Under the pieces are notes generated by a model that was given only the letters and a program-made list of their open reading frames with translations, had not been told where the DNA came from and did no database searches. A stretch of 64,000 bases of DNA from an uncultured Desulfosarcina sp. (GTDB lineage Bacteria; Desulfobacterota; Desulfobacteria; Desulfobacterales; Desulfosarcinaceae), in assembly GCF_963668215.1 (NCBI RefSeq), contig NZ_OY764190.1, forward strand, positions 310,001-374,000. The letters run 5' to 3'. Positions within the stretch are counted from its first letter, which is position 1; every line of letters begins with the position of its first letter. This document shows, one piece after another, positions 17,220 to 25,481 of the stretch. A program made the translations under genes and the position numbers.

Positions 17220-18284
17220 ATGACGCTGCTTACGATTGACAAACAGAACTGGACCGACGGATTGGCGGCCGCGGCGGATCGCTACCGGCTGTTCGGGCCG
17301 GTCAGGGAAAAGGACTGCCACCAGTTCAAGGCTTTGGATAAAGGGCAGGCCCCGGATCTGGACATGGTCAACACCCGCCTGTCGCCCAAAGAACTCATTT
17401 TTCCCCAGTCCGAGGTGATGCTCGAATATTCCCTGGACGAAAGCCGGGACGACCACCACATCATGAAAGAGGCGGCCAAGGACTACTCGCCCAGGGCCGT
17501 GGTGGGCATCCGGCCCTGCGACGCCAAGGCCGTTCAGCTGGTTAAGCTGAACTTCGACGCCCCGGACGTCAAGGACCCCTACTGGCTGCGGGCCTATGAG
17601 GCGACCACCTTCATCGGCATGGCCTGCGACACCCCGCTGTCCACCTGCTTTTGTACCAGCACCGGCTGCGGGCCATACAACGCGGAGGGCCTGGACATTC
17701 TCGCGGCGGCCCACGACGGCGGCTACCTGGCCAAGATATTCACCGAAAAAGGCCAGGCCTTTGCCGAGGCGGCCGGCTGGAAACAGGCCACGCCCGAGGC
17801 GGCGGATGCCTTCATGGCGGCCAAAGAGGCTGCAGAAGAGCGCATCGTCTCCTCGGTGCCGACCGACAAGCTGGCCGATACCGACCTTTTGGCCCTGCAC
17901 GGGGCGCCGTTCTGGGACGACCTGGCCTTTGCCTGCCTGAACTGCGGGACCTGTACCTTCGCCTGCCCCACCTGCTGGTGCTTCGACATCCAGGACGAGG
18001 TGCACGGCACGTCCGGCGTGCGCACGAAGAACTGGGACAGCTGCATGTTCCCGATCTTCACCGTGCATACCACCGGCCACAACCCGCGGGACACCAAGAC
18101 CCAGCGCGTGCGCCAGCGGTTCATGCACAAGCTCAAGTACTTCGTGGACAAGTACCAGGCCGGCGTCATGTGCGTGGGCTGCGGCCGGTGCGTGCGCCAG
18201 TGCCCGGTCAATATCGATATCCGCCGGGTATGCGAAAAGATGAACAGCTTTGCGCCGGCCGACGCCTGCGTTGCGCAGAGCTAG
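17220..18284 (+). CDS. FlxB-like iron-sulfur subunit (AsrA / sulfhydrogenase beta family)
   Basis: 354 residues. The N-terminal two thirds contain VVGIRPCDAKAVQLV and CFCTSTGCGP, typical of the beta-type subunit of sulfhydrogenases and of anaerobic sulfite reductase A. Two [4Fe-4S] motifs close the protein: CLNCGTCTFACPTCWCFD (about 240-257) and CVGCGRCVRQCPVNIDI (about 319-335). The neighbour that follows is an AsrB/FlxA-like flavoprotein, the usual partner. The role is electron transfer between FlxA and the HdrA-FlxD arm. AAGGGG lies before the ATG. Confidence 0.85.
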   Translation: MTLLTIDKQNWTDGLAAAADRYRLFGPVREKDCHQFKALDKGQAPDLDMVNTRLSPKELIFPQSEVMLEYSLDESRDDHHIMKEAAKDYSPRAVVGIRPCDAKAVQLVKLNFDAPDVKDPYWLRAYEATTFIGMACDTPLSTCFCTSTGCGPYNAEGLDILAAAHDGGYLAKIFTEKGQAFAEAAGWKQATPEAADAFMAAKEAAEERIVSSVPTDKLADTDLLALHGAPFWDDLAFACLNCGTCTFACPTCWCFDIQDEVHGTSGVRTKNWDSCMFPIFTVHTTGHNPRDTKTQRVRQRFMHKLKYFVDKYQAGVMCVGCGRCVRQCPVNIDIRRVCEKMNSFAPADACVAQS

Positions 18285-18295
18285 GGAGATAAACA

Positions 18296-19141
18296 ATGCA
18301 AAATCCATATTTACCCTATCCGGTCCGCATCGACGACATCACGGTCGAGGCCGAAGACAAAAGCCTGAAGACCTTCAAGTTCGTCTTTCTCAATGACGGC
18401 GACGAGGAAAAGTATGCTTACAAGGCCGGCCAGTTCGGCGAACTCTCGATTCCCGGCAAGGGCGAAATCCCCATCGGCATCGCCTCGTCACCGGTGGAAA
18501 AAGGGTTCGTCAAGTTCACCGTCAACCGTGCCGGGGTGGTCACCACCCATCTGCACAACATGAAGGTCGGGGACATCATGGGCCTGCGGGGACCTCTGGG
18601 CAACTGGTACCCCTGGGAACTTTTAGAGGGCAAGAACGTCCTCATCGTGGGCGGCGGGTTCGCCTTCACCACCTTGCGTTCGTCCATCGTCTACATGCTG
18701 GATCCGGCCAACCGGCCGAAGTTCGGCAACATCGACGTGGTTTACGGGGCGAGATCTCCGGGTATGCTGCTGTACAAGGACGAACTGGTGGAATGGGAAA
18801 AGCGCGACGACATCAACATGCACATCACCGTGGACGCCACCAACGATCCGGACTGGAAATACAACGTGGGGTTCGTGCCGCCGATCACCGAACAGAAAGC
18901 CCCCCCTGGCGGGGACGACACCTACGCCATCGTCTGCGGCCCGCCGATCATGATCAAGTTCACCCAGCCGGTGCTGGAAAAGCTGGGCTATGCCCACGAC
19001 CACATCATCATGAGCCTGGAAAACCGGATGAAGTGCGGGTTCGGGATGTGCGGCCGCTGCGGCATCGGCAAGGAACTGGTCTGCAAGGACGGACCGGTCT
19101 TCACCCTGGATCAGATCAACAAGACCCCTAGGGAATATTGA
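18296..19141 (+). CDS. flxA: FlxA-like NAD(P)H:acceptor oxidoreductase (FAD, [2Fe-2S])
   Basis: 281 residues. A FAD-binding beta barrel (AGQFGELSIP, then GIASSPVEKG, about 40-70), a NAD(P)-binding domain (VLIVGGGFAFTTLRS, about 115-130) and the terminal CGPPIMIKF are those of dihydroorotate-dehydrogenase electron-transfer subunits and AsrB. A [2Fe-2S] motif, CGFGMCGRCGIGKELVC, lies near residues 243-260. It should oxidise NAD(P)H and feed the iron-sulfur subunits. AGGGAG precedes the ATG. It is the last gene of the operon before dsrC. Confidence 0.9.
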   Translation: MQNPYLPYPVRIDDITVEAEDKSLKTFKFVFLNDGDEEKYAYKAGQFGELSIPGKGEIPIGIASSPVEKGFVKFTVNRAGVVTTHLHNMKVGDIMGLRGPLGNWYPWELLEGKNVLIVGGGFAFTTLRSSIVYMLDPANRPKFGNIDVVYGARSPGMLLYKDELVEWEKRDDINMHITVDATNDPDWKYNVGFVPPITEQKAPPGGDDTYAIVCGPPIMIKFTQPVLEKLGYAHDHIIMSLENRMKCGFGMCGRCGIGKELVCKDGPVFTLDQINKTPREY

Positions 19142-19202
19142 TCGGTTCGGGAAAAAACCGATGGCATCGCGTTGTTTTTCCAAGCGAATTTTGGATTTCA
19201 TA

Positions 19203-19231
19203 TTGACATGGATGATCGAATTCGCTAATAC
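19203..19231 (+). promoter_or_regulatory. candidate dsrC promoter
   Basis: TTGACA (19203-19208), 17 bases, then TAATAC (19226-19231). The -35 box is perfect and the spacing ideal; the -10 is only a partial match. A leader of about 70 bases would precede dsrC. Confidence 0.55.
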
Positions 19232-19307
19232 ACGTAAATTCTACAGGAGAACTTAAACGGCAGATTGCCGGAATTACTAACAAATTTGTAAAGGAGGATT
19301 GTGTAAC

Positions 19308-19625
19308 ATGCCGACAGTCGAATTTGGTGGAAAAAGTTTTACGGTAGACGAAGACGGTTTCATTGACGACTACACCAACTGGTCTGAAGAGTGGGTGCAG
19401 TACGTAAAGAAAGAAGAAGGCATCGACGAACTGAACGATGAGCACAAGAAAGTGGTCCAGGTGCTTCGCGAATACTACGAAAAAAATGGTATCGCTCCCA
19501 TGGTTCGCGTGCTTTCCAAAGTCACCGGCTTCAAACTGAAACACATTTATGAACTTTTCCCCTCCGGCCCCGGAAAGGGAGCTTGTAAGATGGCGGGTCT
19601 TCCGAAACCCACCGGCTGCGTCTAA
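19308..19625 (+). CDS. dsrC: DsrC, sulfur-carrier substrate of dissimilatory sulfite reductase
   Basis: 105 residues, usual length. Recognised by MPTVEFGGKSF, GFIDDYTNWSEEW and the C-terminal arm GPGKGACKMAGLPKPTGCV, with both redox cysteines at positions 93 and 104, so it is a true DsrC and not a TusE-like form. DsrC receives sulfur from DsrAB as a trisulfide that is reduced back to the dithiol by membrane or soluble partners. ATG 19308 is preceded by AAAGGAGG; an in-frame ATG 9 bases upstream is less suitable. It has its own promoter and terminator, but its place behind an Hdr/Flx operon is suggestive. Confidence 0.97.
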   Translation: MPTVEFGGKSFTVDEDGFIDDYTNWSEEWVQYVKKEEGIDELNDEHKKVVQVLREYYEKNGIAPMVRVLSKVTGFKLKHIYELFPSGPGKGACKMAGLPKPTGCV

Positions 19626-19654
19626 TCGCATCGAAAATCCGTTTTACAAAAAAG

Positions 19655-19687
19655 ACCCCGCTTGAATGGTTCAGGCGGGGTTTTTTT
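19655..19687 (+). terminator. intrinsic terminator after dsrC
   Basis: CCCCGCTTGAA (19656-19666) pairs over 11 positions (one G-T) with TTCAGGCGGGG (19670-19680), loop TGG, followed by seven T. Preceded by an A-run, so it could also work in the other direction. Confidence 0.95.
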
Positions 19688-19796
19688 GTAAGCGTTCACA
19701 GGGTATCGCATCTGCTTTGTTCCCGGGCACTTGAAGTATTCCCGATACGTCCGCGTGCCCGGCGCCTCACATCTGCAGCACCCTGTAAACGCTTAC
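19688..19796. repeat. 109-base near-palindromic element
   Basis: The outer arms GTAAGCGTTCACAGGGT (19688-19704) and ACCCTGTAAACGCTTAC (19780-19796) pair at 16 of 17 positions. Inside, CCGGGCAC and GTGCCCGG pair again, and the tip holds GTAT/ATAC around TCCCG. The whole can fold into one long hairpin with a central internal loop. It lies directly after the dsrC terminator. It may be a mobile REP/MITE-like element or a structured RNA. Confidence 0.65.
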
Positions 19797-19820
19797 TGCT
19801 CAGGCAGTTGCAGCACATTG

Positions 19821-19854
19821 GGCATTTCAACCCCATGAACGGGTGCCTTTTTTT
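19821..19854 (+). terminator. terminator-like hairpin ahead of yjbQ
   Basis: GGCATTT (19821-19827) pairs with GGGTGCC (19841-19847), with three G-T pairs, followed by seven T. The yjbQ ribosome site begins five bases later, so this hairpin could act as an attenuator for the next gene. Confidence 0.55.
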
Positions 19855-19869
19855 ATTTGGAGGTTCTCT

Positions 19870-20265
19870 ATGGCACGCCTTCCTGTCAAAACGAATTCCC
19901 AAACTGAAATGATCGACGTCACCGCTCTGGTTCAGGATCAGGTGACCGAAAGCGGCATCTCCGACGGCCTCTGCATGGTCTTCGTTCCCCATACCACGGT
20001 AGCCGTCACCATCAACGAAAGCGCCGATCCGGCGGTAAAACACGATATCCTCATGGTGATCAACAAGATCGTTCCGTGGAAGGAGGCCTATCGCCACATG
20101 GAGGGCAATTCTCCCGCCCATCTGAAAACATCCCTTATCGGGTCGTCGGAAATCATCGCTGTTGAAAAGGGCCGCCTGGTGCTGGGCACCTGGCAGGGGA
20201 TTTTCCTGTGCGAGTTCGACGGCCCCCGGACCCGCAAACTGGACGTTCGGCTGATTCGGGCATGA
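19870..20265 (+). CDS. yjbQ: YjbQ/UPF0047 family protein
   Basis: 131 residues, normal for the family. Signature PHTTVAVTINESADPAV, plus the conserved VPWKEAYRHMEGNSPAH and GTWQGIFLCEFDGPRTRK. Family members form trimers and have weak thiamine-phosphate synthase activity; their real role is uncertain. ATG 19870 is chosen because GGAGG stands 7 bases before it. The stop overlaps the next start as ATGA, so the two genes are translationally coupled. Confidence 0.92.
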   Translation: MARLPVKTNSQTEMIDVTALVQDQVTESGISDGLCMVFVPHTTVAVTINESADPAVKHDILMVINKIVPWKEAYRHMEGNSPAHLKTSLIGSSEIIAVEKGRLVLGTWQGIFLCEFDGPRTRKLDVRLIRA

Positions 20266-21104
20266 AAGGCGATTTTCGTATCGCTGCCGTGGTCTGCCGC
20301 TGCCCTTTGGGGCAGGTGGCCGGGAATCTGGACCGCACCCGCCACTGGGCATCCCGGGCCAAACAATCGGGCGCCGCGATCGTCTGTTTCCCGGAAATGA
20401 GCCTCACCGGATACAGCAACCGCAAAGAGATCGTGGAGCATGCCATCGGCGTTGAGGGGCAGGAGGTCAAGGCACTGCAACGACTTGCGGTGGATGAAGG
20501 GATTTGTCTGCTGGTCGGGTTTGCGGAAAAAGCGCGCGACAAAAGGGTGTACGCCAGCCATATGGTCATCGCGCCCAACGGCCGGACCGGCATCTACCGC
20601 AAACTCCACCTGGCCCCGCCGGAAATGGAGCACTTCATCCCCGGCGAAAGTCTGCCGGTATTCAGCTGGGCGGGCCTGCGATTCGGCATCCAGTTGTGTT
20701 ACGATGCCCATTTTCCTGAAATCGCCACCCGAATGGCGGAATCCGCGGCCGACGTCATTTTCATTCCCCACGCCTCCCCCCGCGGTGTGGCGGAGGACAA
20801 GCACCAGTCGTGGATGCGCCATCTTCCCGCAAGAGCGTTCGACAACGGACTTTTCGTCGTGGCCTGCAATCAGACGGGCGAGAATGAAAACGGTTTGACC
20901 TTCCCGGGTAATGCGGTGGTCTTTTCCCCTTCCGGGGAAATCATCGCAACACATCTTTCGGGAGCTTCGGGTCTGCTGATAGCGGACTTGACAGCCGATC
21001 AGCTCCACCATGTCCGCAGCCACCGGATGCGCTATTTTTTCCCCAACCGACGCCCCTGGCTATACCGGCAGGAACCTGTCATCAACGAACTGGATAGCTG
21101 CTGA
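20262..21104 (+). CDS. carbon-nitrogen hydrolase (nitrilase superfamily)
   Basis: 280 residues. The Glu-Lys-Cys triad is visible: Glu in CFPEMSLTGYS (about 46), Lys in YRKLHLAPPE (about 113) and Cys in IQLCYDAHFPE (about 148). These enzymes hydrolyse amides or nitriles; the substrate cannot be told from sequence. The start at 20262 overlaps the yjbQ stop (ATGA). No signal peptide, so cytoplasmic. Confidence 0.9.
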   Translation: MKGDFRIAAVVCRCPLGQVAGNLDRTRHWASRAKQSGAAIVCFPEMSLTGYSNRKEIVEHAIGVEGQEVKALQRLAVDEGICLLVGFAEKARDKRVYASHMVIAPNGRTGIYRKLHLAPPEMEHFIPGESLPVFSWAGLRFGIQLCYDAHFPEIATRMAESAADVIFIPHASPRGVAEDKHQSWMRHLPARAFDNGLFVVACNQTGENENGLTFPGNAVVFSPSGEIIATHLSGASGLLIADLTADQLHHVRSHRMRYFFPNRRPWLYRQEPVINELDSC

Positions 21105-21144
21105 GAACTGGGACCAAGTTCCTTCATCCCCGGCGGATTCGCCC

Positions 21145-21543
21145 TTACTGAACATAAAAGATGATGCTCTCCAGGGGCGTACCCTCTTTGGAAAGGATCT
21201 CGACCATCCATTCCCCCTTCCATTCCGGCAGCAGCGCTTTCGAACTCCAGGTCCGCCAGTTGGCGTTGCGCACCGGCAGTACGACCGACGCCTTGAGGTT
21301 GCCCTGGTAATACCAGTTATGGGTTACTTCGGTCTCTGCCTGGGCCCCGGTGATGCGGGTAAAGCAGTATACCCGCTCGGTTCCGGCGGGAATCACGTCA
21401 CCGGATCCCAAAGGCATCCGATCCACAATCTCTTTGCAGACCACGGCTTCGGCCACAACGACATCCTGGGCCATCGTTACGCCGGCGAAGGCCAGCAGAC
21501 CTGCCAGGGCAACCATAAGAACGAACGCGCGACGGATGTTCAT
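21145..21543 (-). CDS. secreted DUF2914-like protein
   Basis: 132 residues with a clear signal peptide (RRAFVLMVALAGLLAFAGV, cleavage after TMA about residue 25). The rest matches the small beta-sandwich DUF2914 pattern: VYCFTRITGA, VTHNWYYQG, WRTWSSKALLPEWKGEW and VEILSKEG. It is expected in the periplasm; the role is unknown. It stands alone, convergent with the hydrolase gene. AGGAGGAAAAG precedes the ATG. Confidence 0.78.
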   Translation of the reverse strand: MNIRRAFVLMVALAGLLAFAGVTMAQDVVVAEAVVCKEIVDRMPLGSGDVIPAGTERVYCFTRITGAQAETEVTHNWYYQGNLKASVVLPVRNANWRTWSSKALLPEWKGEWMVEILSKEGTPLESIIFYVQ

Positions 21544-21636
21544 CTTTTCCTCCTATGCGAGTGGGTTGAAGGGTTGGTAAGAAAGGATTCCATCAGACGG
21601 AAGGCAAAACGTCGAGGCCATCGTCCGGCTTCTGTT

Positions 21637-22323
21637 TCACTTGCCCTGCCGGACCCTGGACCGAACCAGACCATAGGCCCCGTTTCTCTTGATCAGATCT
21701 ATGCCGAACATCCGGATGGTTTCGGTCAACGGACGGCCGAAAACAAAGGGCAACAAGTCGGCATCCAACCCGCCTTTTTCAACGGCCAGTTGCCGGATAT
21801 GGGCATCGTAGCGCAGCGTCTCGAAAATCGCTTCTTCCTGTTTGAAAGCGTCGTTTTCCAGCGTGCCTTCACGCACCCATGCACCCAGCTGCGCATAGCT
21901 GCATCGCCGTTCATGATCTTCGACCAGTTCCCACAATCCCGCAACCGTCGTCAGCAGATCCCGCCGCGTCAACCGCGCCTTGTCGTAGATCTGTTCGATG
22001 GGGCCCGTGTCCCGGCAGTTCAGCACCCGGCACTCTATCGGCCGGTGATCGTAAATCCGACACCCGTGCTCCTGACGGTCATAAAACAGGCAGGTCCACT
22101 TTCCGGCCTGCCCTTTGATCTTGACGATCTCTTCGGCCAGCGGCGCCAGGCTGCCCCGGATGTCGTCCCGGACCAGTTCCCCGCACCGGATCGTGTACAG
22201 ACATTTTGCTGGAATATTTCCGTTTTCCACAAGGGGGCTATCTTCATGATGGAGACCAGGGCCGCCCTTTTCGCAGCAGATGCCGCAGCGCCGGCAGACG
22301 GTATCGTGCCCTTTGCCGTTCAT
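21637..22323 (-). CDS. YkgJ-family cysteine cluster protein
   Basis: 228 residues. CRRCGICCEKGGPG near the N-terminus, then CLYTIRCGEL, CLFYDRQEHGCRIYDHRP and ECRVLNCRDTG make the CxxCxxCC...C pattern of YkgJ-like Fe-S or zinc proteins. The start at 22323 overlaps the stop of the RND gene as ATGA; a Met two codons earlier is also possible. It is the last gene of the efflux operon, but whether it contributes to transport is unknown. Confidence 0.85.
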   Translation of the reverse strand: MNGKGHDTVCRRCGICCEKGGPGLHHEDSPLVENGNIPAKCLYTIRCGELVRDDIRGSLAPLAEEIVKIKGQAGKWTCLFYDRQEHGCRIYDHRPIECRVLNCRDTGPIEQIYDKARLTRRDLLTTVAGLWELVEDHERRCSYAQLGAWVREGTLENDAFKQEEAIFETLRYDAHIRQLAVEKGGLDADLLPFVFGRPLTETIRMFGIDLIKRNGAYGLVRSRVRQGK

Positions 22324-25300
22324 GGGCATTGCAGCGGCGTATTTCCGCCGGAAGGTTCATGGTGCACGGGCATGCCGCCGAACAGATGCCGCAGATCTTC
22401 TGTGACCAGGTAGAAACAAGGCACCAGAAGCAGGGTGATCACCGTGGCGAAGAGAATCCCGAATCCCAGGGAAACGGCCATGGGGATCAGAAACCGCGCC
22501 TGGCGGGAAGTCTCGAAAATAATCGGCGCCAACCCGCCGAAGGTGGTCAGGGTGGTCAGCAAAATCGGGCGAAAACGGTGAATCCCGGCATTATGAATGG
22601 CATCGTGGGCATTGTTGCCTCCTATCCGTCGCCGGTTGGCGAAATCGATCAGCACCAGTGAATCGTTGATCACCACGCCCGACAGCGCCACCACGCCGAA
22701 CATGCTCATCACACTCAGGCTGTATCCCATGATCATATGGCCGATCACTGCACCCACGATGCCGAAGGGAATGGCGACCATGATGATGACCGGCTGAATG
22801 AAACTGTTGAAGGGAACGGCCAGCATGGCGTAGATCACCAGCAGGGCGAATAAAAGACCGGTCATCAGACTCTGCATGCTTTCCCGGCGGTCCGCCTGCC
22901 GGCCTTCAAAGCTGTAAGTCAGCCCCGGATACTTCTCCTGCAAAGAGGGCAGGGTTTCCTCCACCAACGATGCCGTCACCCGGTCCGCCTGGCTGCGCGG
23001 CCGAACATCGGCGGAAACGGTGACCACCCGGCGACCGTTGCGGCGGTCGATGGACGTATACGCCCGTCCCTGCCGGATGTCGACGGCCTCCAGCAGCGGT
23101 ATTTCCTTGCCGGCCGGCGTCATGAGAATCATCTGTTCCAGGTCGTTTTCGGAGATGCGCTCGCTTTTGGGCAGCCGCACCATCACCTTGACCTCATTGC
23201 GACCCCGCTGCTGCCGCAGGGCCTCGGCACCGTAGTAGGCGTATCTCAGCTGCCGGGCCACTTCCTGGGCCCGCAGCCCCAGGCTCCGCGCTTCCGGACG
23301 GATCTTGAAATCAAGCTGGCGCTTGCCCGGCGAGTAGCCGTCGTCGATGTCAGTGACATTGGGGTAAAAACTCAAGGTTTCGGCAACTTCGGCACTGGCC
23401 CGGGCCAGGATATCCACCCGGCGATGACTCAATTCCACGGAGATGGCGGCTCCGCGCCCCGGCCCACCGGCATCGGACTCGAACTTCAACGTCTCCAGAC
23501 CGGCGATGGCGCCCACCCGCTCCCGCCACAAGCCCGTCAATTTCGCCGTGGAAATGGGCCGTTGTCCGGGTGGGGTCAGGTAGATCCTCACCTCGGTTTC
23601 ATTGCCGTCCACAATGGCAAAGATCCCCTCCACAAGACGTTCGCCGCCGTTTTCGACGGTCACGTCGCGGGCTGCCCGGACCAGCATCTGCTGGACGGCC
23701 GTGGTTTTCTGCACGGCGGTGCCGTAGGGCAGCACCGCCGTGGCCAGGGCGTAGTCGGATTCGATCTTGGGGAACAGCTCAAAGCCCATGCGGCCGCTTT
23801 TGACAAAACTGATCGTGAGGATCAGGATCACGGCACCGATGGTGATGACGATATAGCGCTGCCGGAGGGCGAAATCGAGCAGCGGGCCGTAGCGGGTGCG
23901 CACGAAATGGGCAAAATGGTTGCTGAAACGTTCCTGCTGCTTCAGGATCCAGCCGAACAAACCGGTTTCCGGGCGGGGCTTGCGATGGCCGATATGGGCC
24001 GGCAGGATCAGCAGGCTTTCGACGAGCGAGACGGCGAAAACCGCTACCACGACCACGGGGATCTGGCGAAAAACCTTGCCCATGATGCCGGAAACGAAAA
24101 AAAGCGGAGTGAAAGCCACGATATTGGTCAATACGCTGAAGGTCACCGGCATGGCAATCTCGCGGGTCCCGGAGATGGCTGCTTCAAGCCAGGGCTTTCC
24201 TGCCTGACGGTGGTGATACATGTTCTCCCCCGCCACGATGGCGTCGTCGACCACGATTCCCAGGGTAACGATGAAGGCGAACATGGACATGACATTGATG
24301 CTCACCCCCGCGGCGGGCAGGAAAAAAAGCGAGCCGAGAATGGAGATGGGGATTCCCATGCTGACCCAGAAGGCCAGACGCGGTTCGAGGAAAATGGCCA
24401 GCAGAACGAAAACCAGGCCAAGCCCGAAATAGCCGTTGCGCAGCATGAGGTCCATGCGCTGGCGGTAGATGTCGGAGCGGTCGTTGCGGGGCACCAGGCT
24501 GATGCCCGGGGGAAGATCCTGCCGGATTTCGGTCAGTTTTCCTCGGACGATGTCGGAAACCTCCAGGGGCGTCTGTGAACCGACCCGGTAGACATCGATC
24601 AAAATAGCCGCCTGACCGTTGTAAGTGGCGAAGCTGTCCGTATCCTCGAAACCGTCCACCACTTGCGCGATATCCCCGAGCAGAACCTGGGTGCCGTCAT
24701 TGGTGGTGATGATGGGGATCCGGGCGAACTGGGGGCCGTAATCCCGGCGCTCGGTCATGCGCACGAGCACATCGCCGCTGTCGGTCTTGATGGAGCCGCC
24801 GGGAAGCTCCACGGCGGCGCGCCGGATGATCCCGGCGATCTCTTCGAGGGTCAGCCCATAGGCCCTCAAGGTGGACTGGGGAACGGAGACGCTGATCTCA
24901 TAATCCCGGATTCCGGACAGCTCCACCTGGGTGATGCCCGGATCCTGCAGCAACCGGTCGCGCACCGTCTCCGCCGTTTCCCGCAGGATATGCTCGCCCT
25001 GATTGCCGAACAGCGCCAGCGAAACCACGTAGCGCCGGCGCTGGGCAATGGCGATCCGGGCATCTTCGGCCTCCTCGGGAAAAGAGGTGATCCGGTCCAC
25101 CGCGTTTTGGATATCCTGGGCCACGCGCTGGATATTCTTGCCTTCGACTACCTCCACGGTGACCGTGGCGCTGCCCTCGCTGGCCACGGAGGTTACTTCC
25201 TTGATGTCGTCAAGGCCCTGGATGGCCTCTTCGATGGCCAGAATGATTCCCCGCTCCACCTCTTCGGGGCTGGCACCGGGATAGGGCATGCTGATGGTTA

Positions 25301-25481
25301 CGGTATCCAGATCAAAATCGGGAAAAACTTCCTTTTTGATCTGGCCGGAAAAAATCAGCCCCCCCACCAGAAAGACGACCATCAGCAGATTGGCGGCCAC
25401 CGTATGCCCGGCCATCCAGGAGATCGGTCCGGATTGGCGGCGGTTGCCTTCGGCTTCGGGGAAAAGCTGTTGCCTATCCAT
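22320..25481 (-). CDS. RND-family efflux transporter, inner-membrane pump
   Basis: 1053 residues, full length for AcrB/MexB/HAE-type pumps. An N-terminal membrane segment (VAANLLMVVFLVGGLIF) is followed by a periplasmic loop (PYPGASPEEVERGI, QDIQNAVDRI). A bundle with GIVVDDAIVAGEN carries the Asp pair usual in helix 4, and a second half has SGVVINDSLVLIDFANRR. The pump uses the proton gradient to expel substrates through the adaptor and outer-membrane protein encoded just upstream. The sequence does not name the substrate. Confidence 0.95.
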   Translation of the reverse strand: MDRQQLFPEAEGNRRQSGPISWMAGHTVAANLLMVVFLVGGLIFSGQIKKEVFPDFDLDTVTISMPYPGASPEEVERGIILAIEEAIQGLDDIKEVTSVASEGSATVTVEVVEGKNIQRVAQDIQNAVDRITSFPEEAEDARIAIAQRRRYVVSLALFGNQGEHILRETAETVRDRLLQDPGITQVELSGIRDYEISVSVPQSTLRAYGLTLEEIAGIIRRAAVELPGGSIKTDSGDVLVRMTERRDYGPQFARIPIITTNDGTQVLLGDIAQVVDGFEDTDSFATYNGQAAILIDVYRVGSQTPLEVSDIVRGKLTEIRQDLPPGISLVPRNDRSDIYRQRMDLMLRNGYFGLGLVFVLLAIFLEPRLAFWVSMGIPISILGSLFFLPAAGVSINVMSMFAFIVTLGIVVDDAIVAGENMYHHRQAGKPWLEAAISGTREIAMPVTFSVLTNIVAFTPLFFVSGIMGKVFRQIPVVVVAVFAVSLVESLLILPAHIGHRKPRPETGLFGWILKQQERFSNHFAHFVRTRYGPLLDFALRQRYIVITIGAVILILTISFVKSGRMGFELFPKIESDYALATAVLPYGTAVQKTTAVQQMLVRAARDVTVENGGERLVEGIFAIVDGNETEVRIYLTPPGQRPISTAKLTGLWRERVGAIAGLETLKFESDAGGPGRGAAISVELSHRRVDILARASAEVAETLSFYPNVTDIDDGYSPGKRQLDFKIRPEARSLGLRAQEVARQLRYAYYGAEALRQQRGRNEVKVMVRLPKSERISENDLEQMILMTPAGKEIPLLEAVDIRQGRAYTSIDRRNGRRVVTVSADVRPRSQADRVTASLVEETLPSLQEKYPGLTYSFEGRQADRRESMQSLMTGLLFALLVIYAMLAVPFNSFIQPVIIMVAIPFGIVGAVIGHMIMGYSLSVMSMFGVVALSGVVINDSLVLIDFANRRRIGGNNAHDAIHNAGIHRFRPILLTTLTTFGGLAPIIFETSRQARFLIPMAVSLGFGILFATVITLLLVPCFYLVTEDLRHLFGGMPVHHEPSGGNTPLQCP

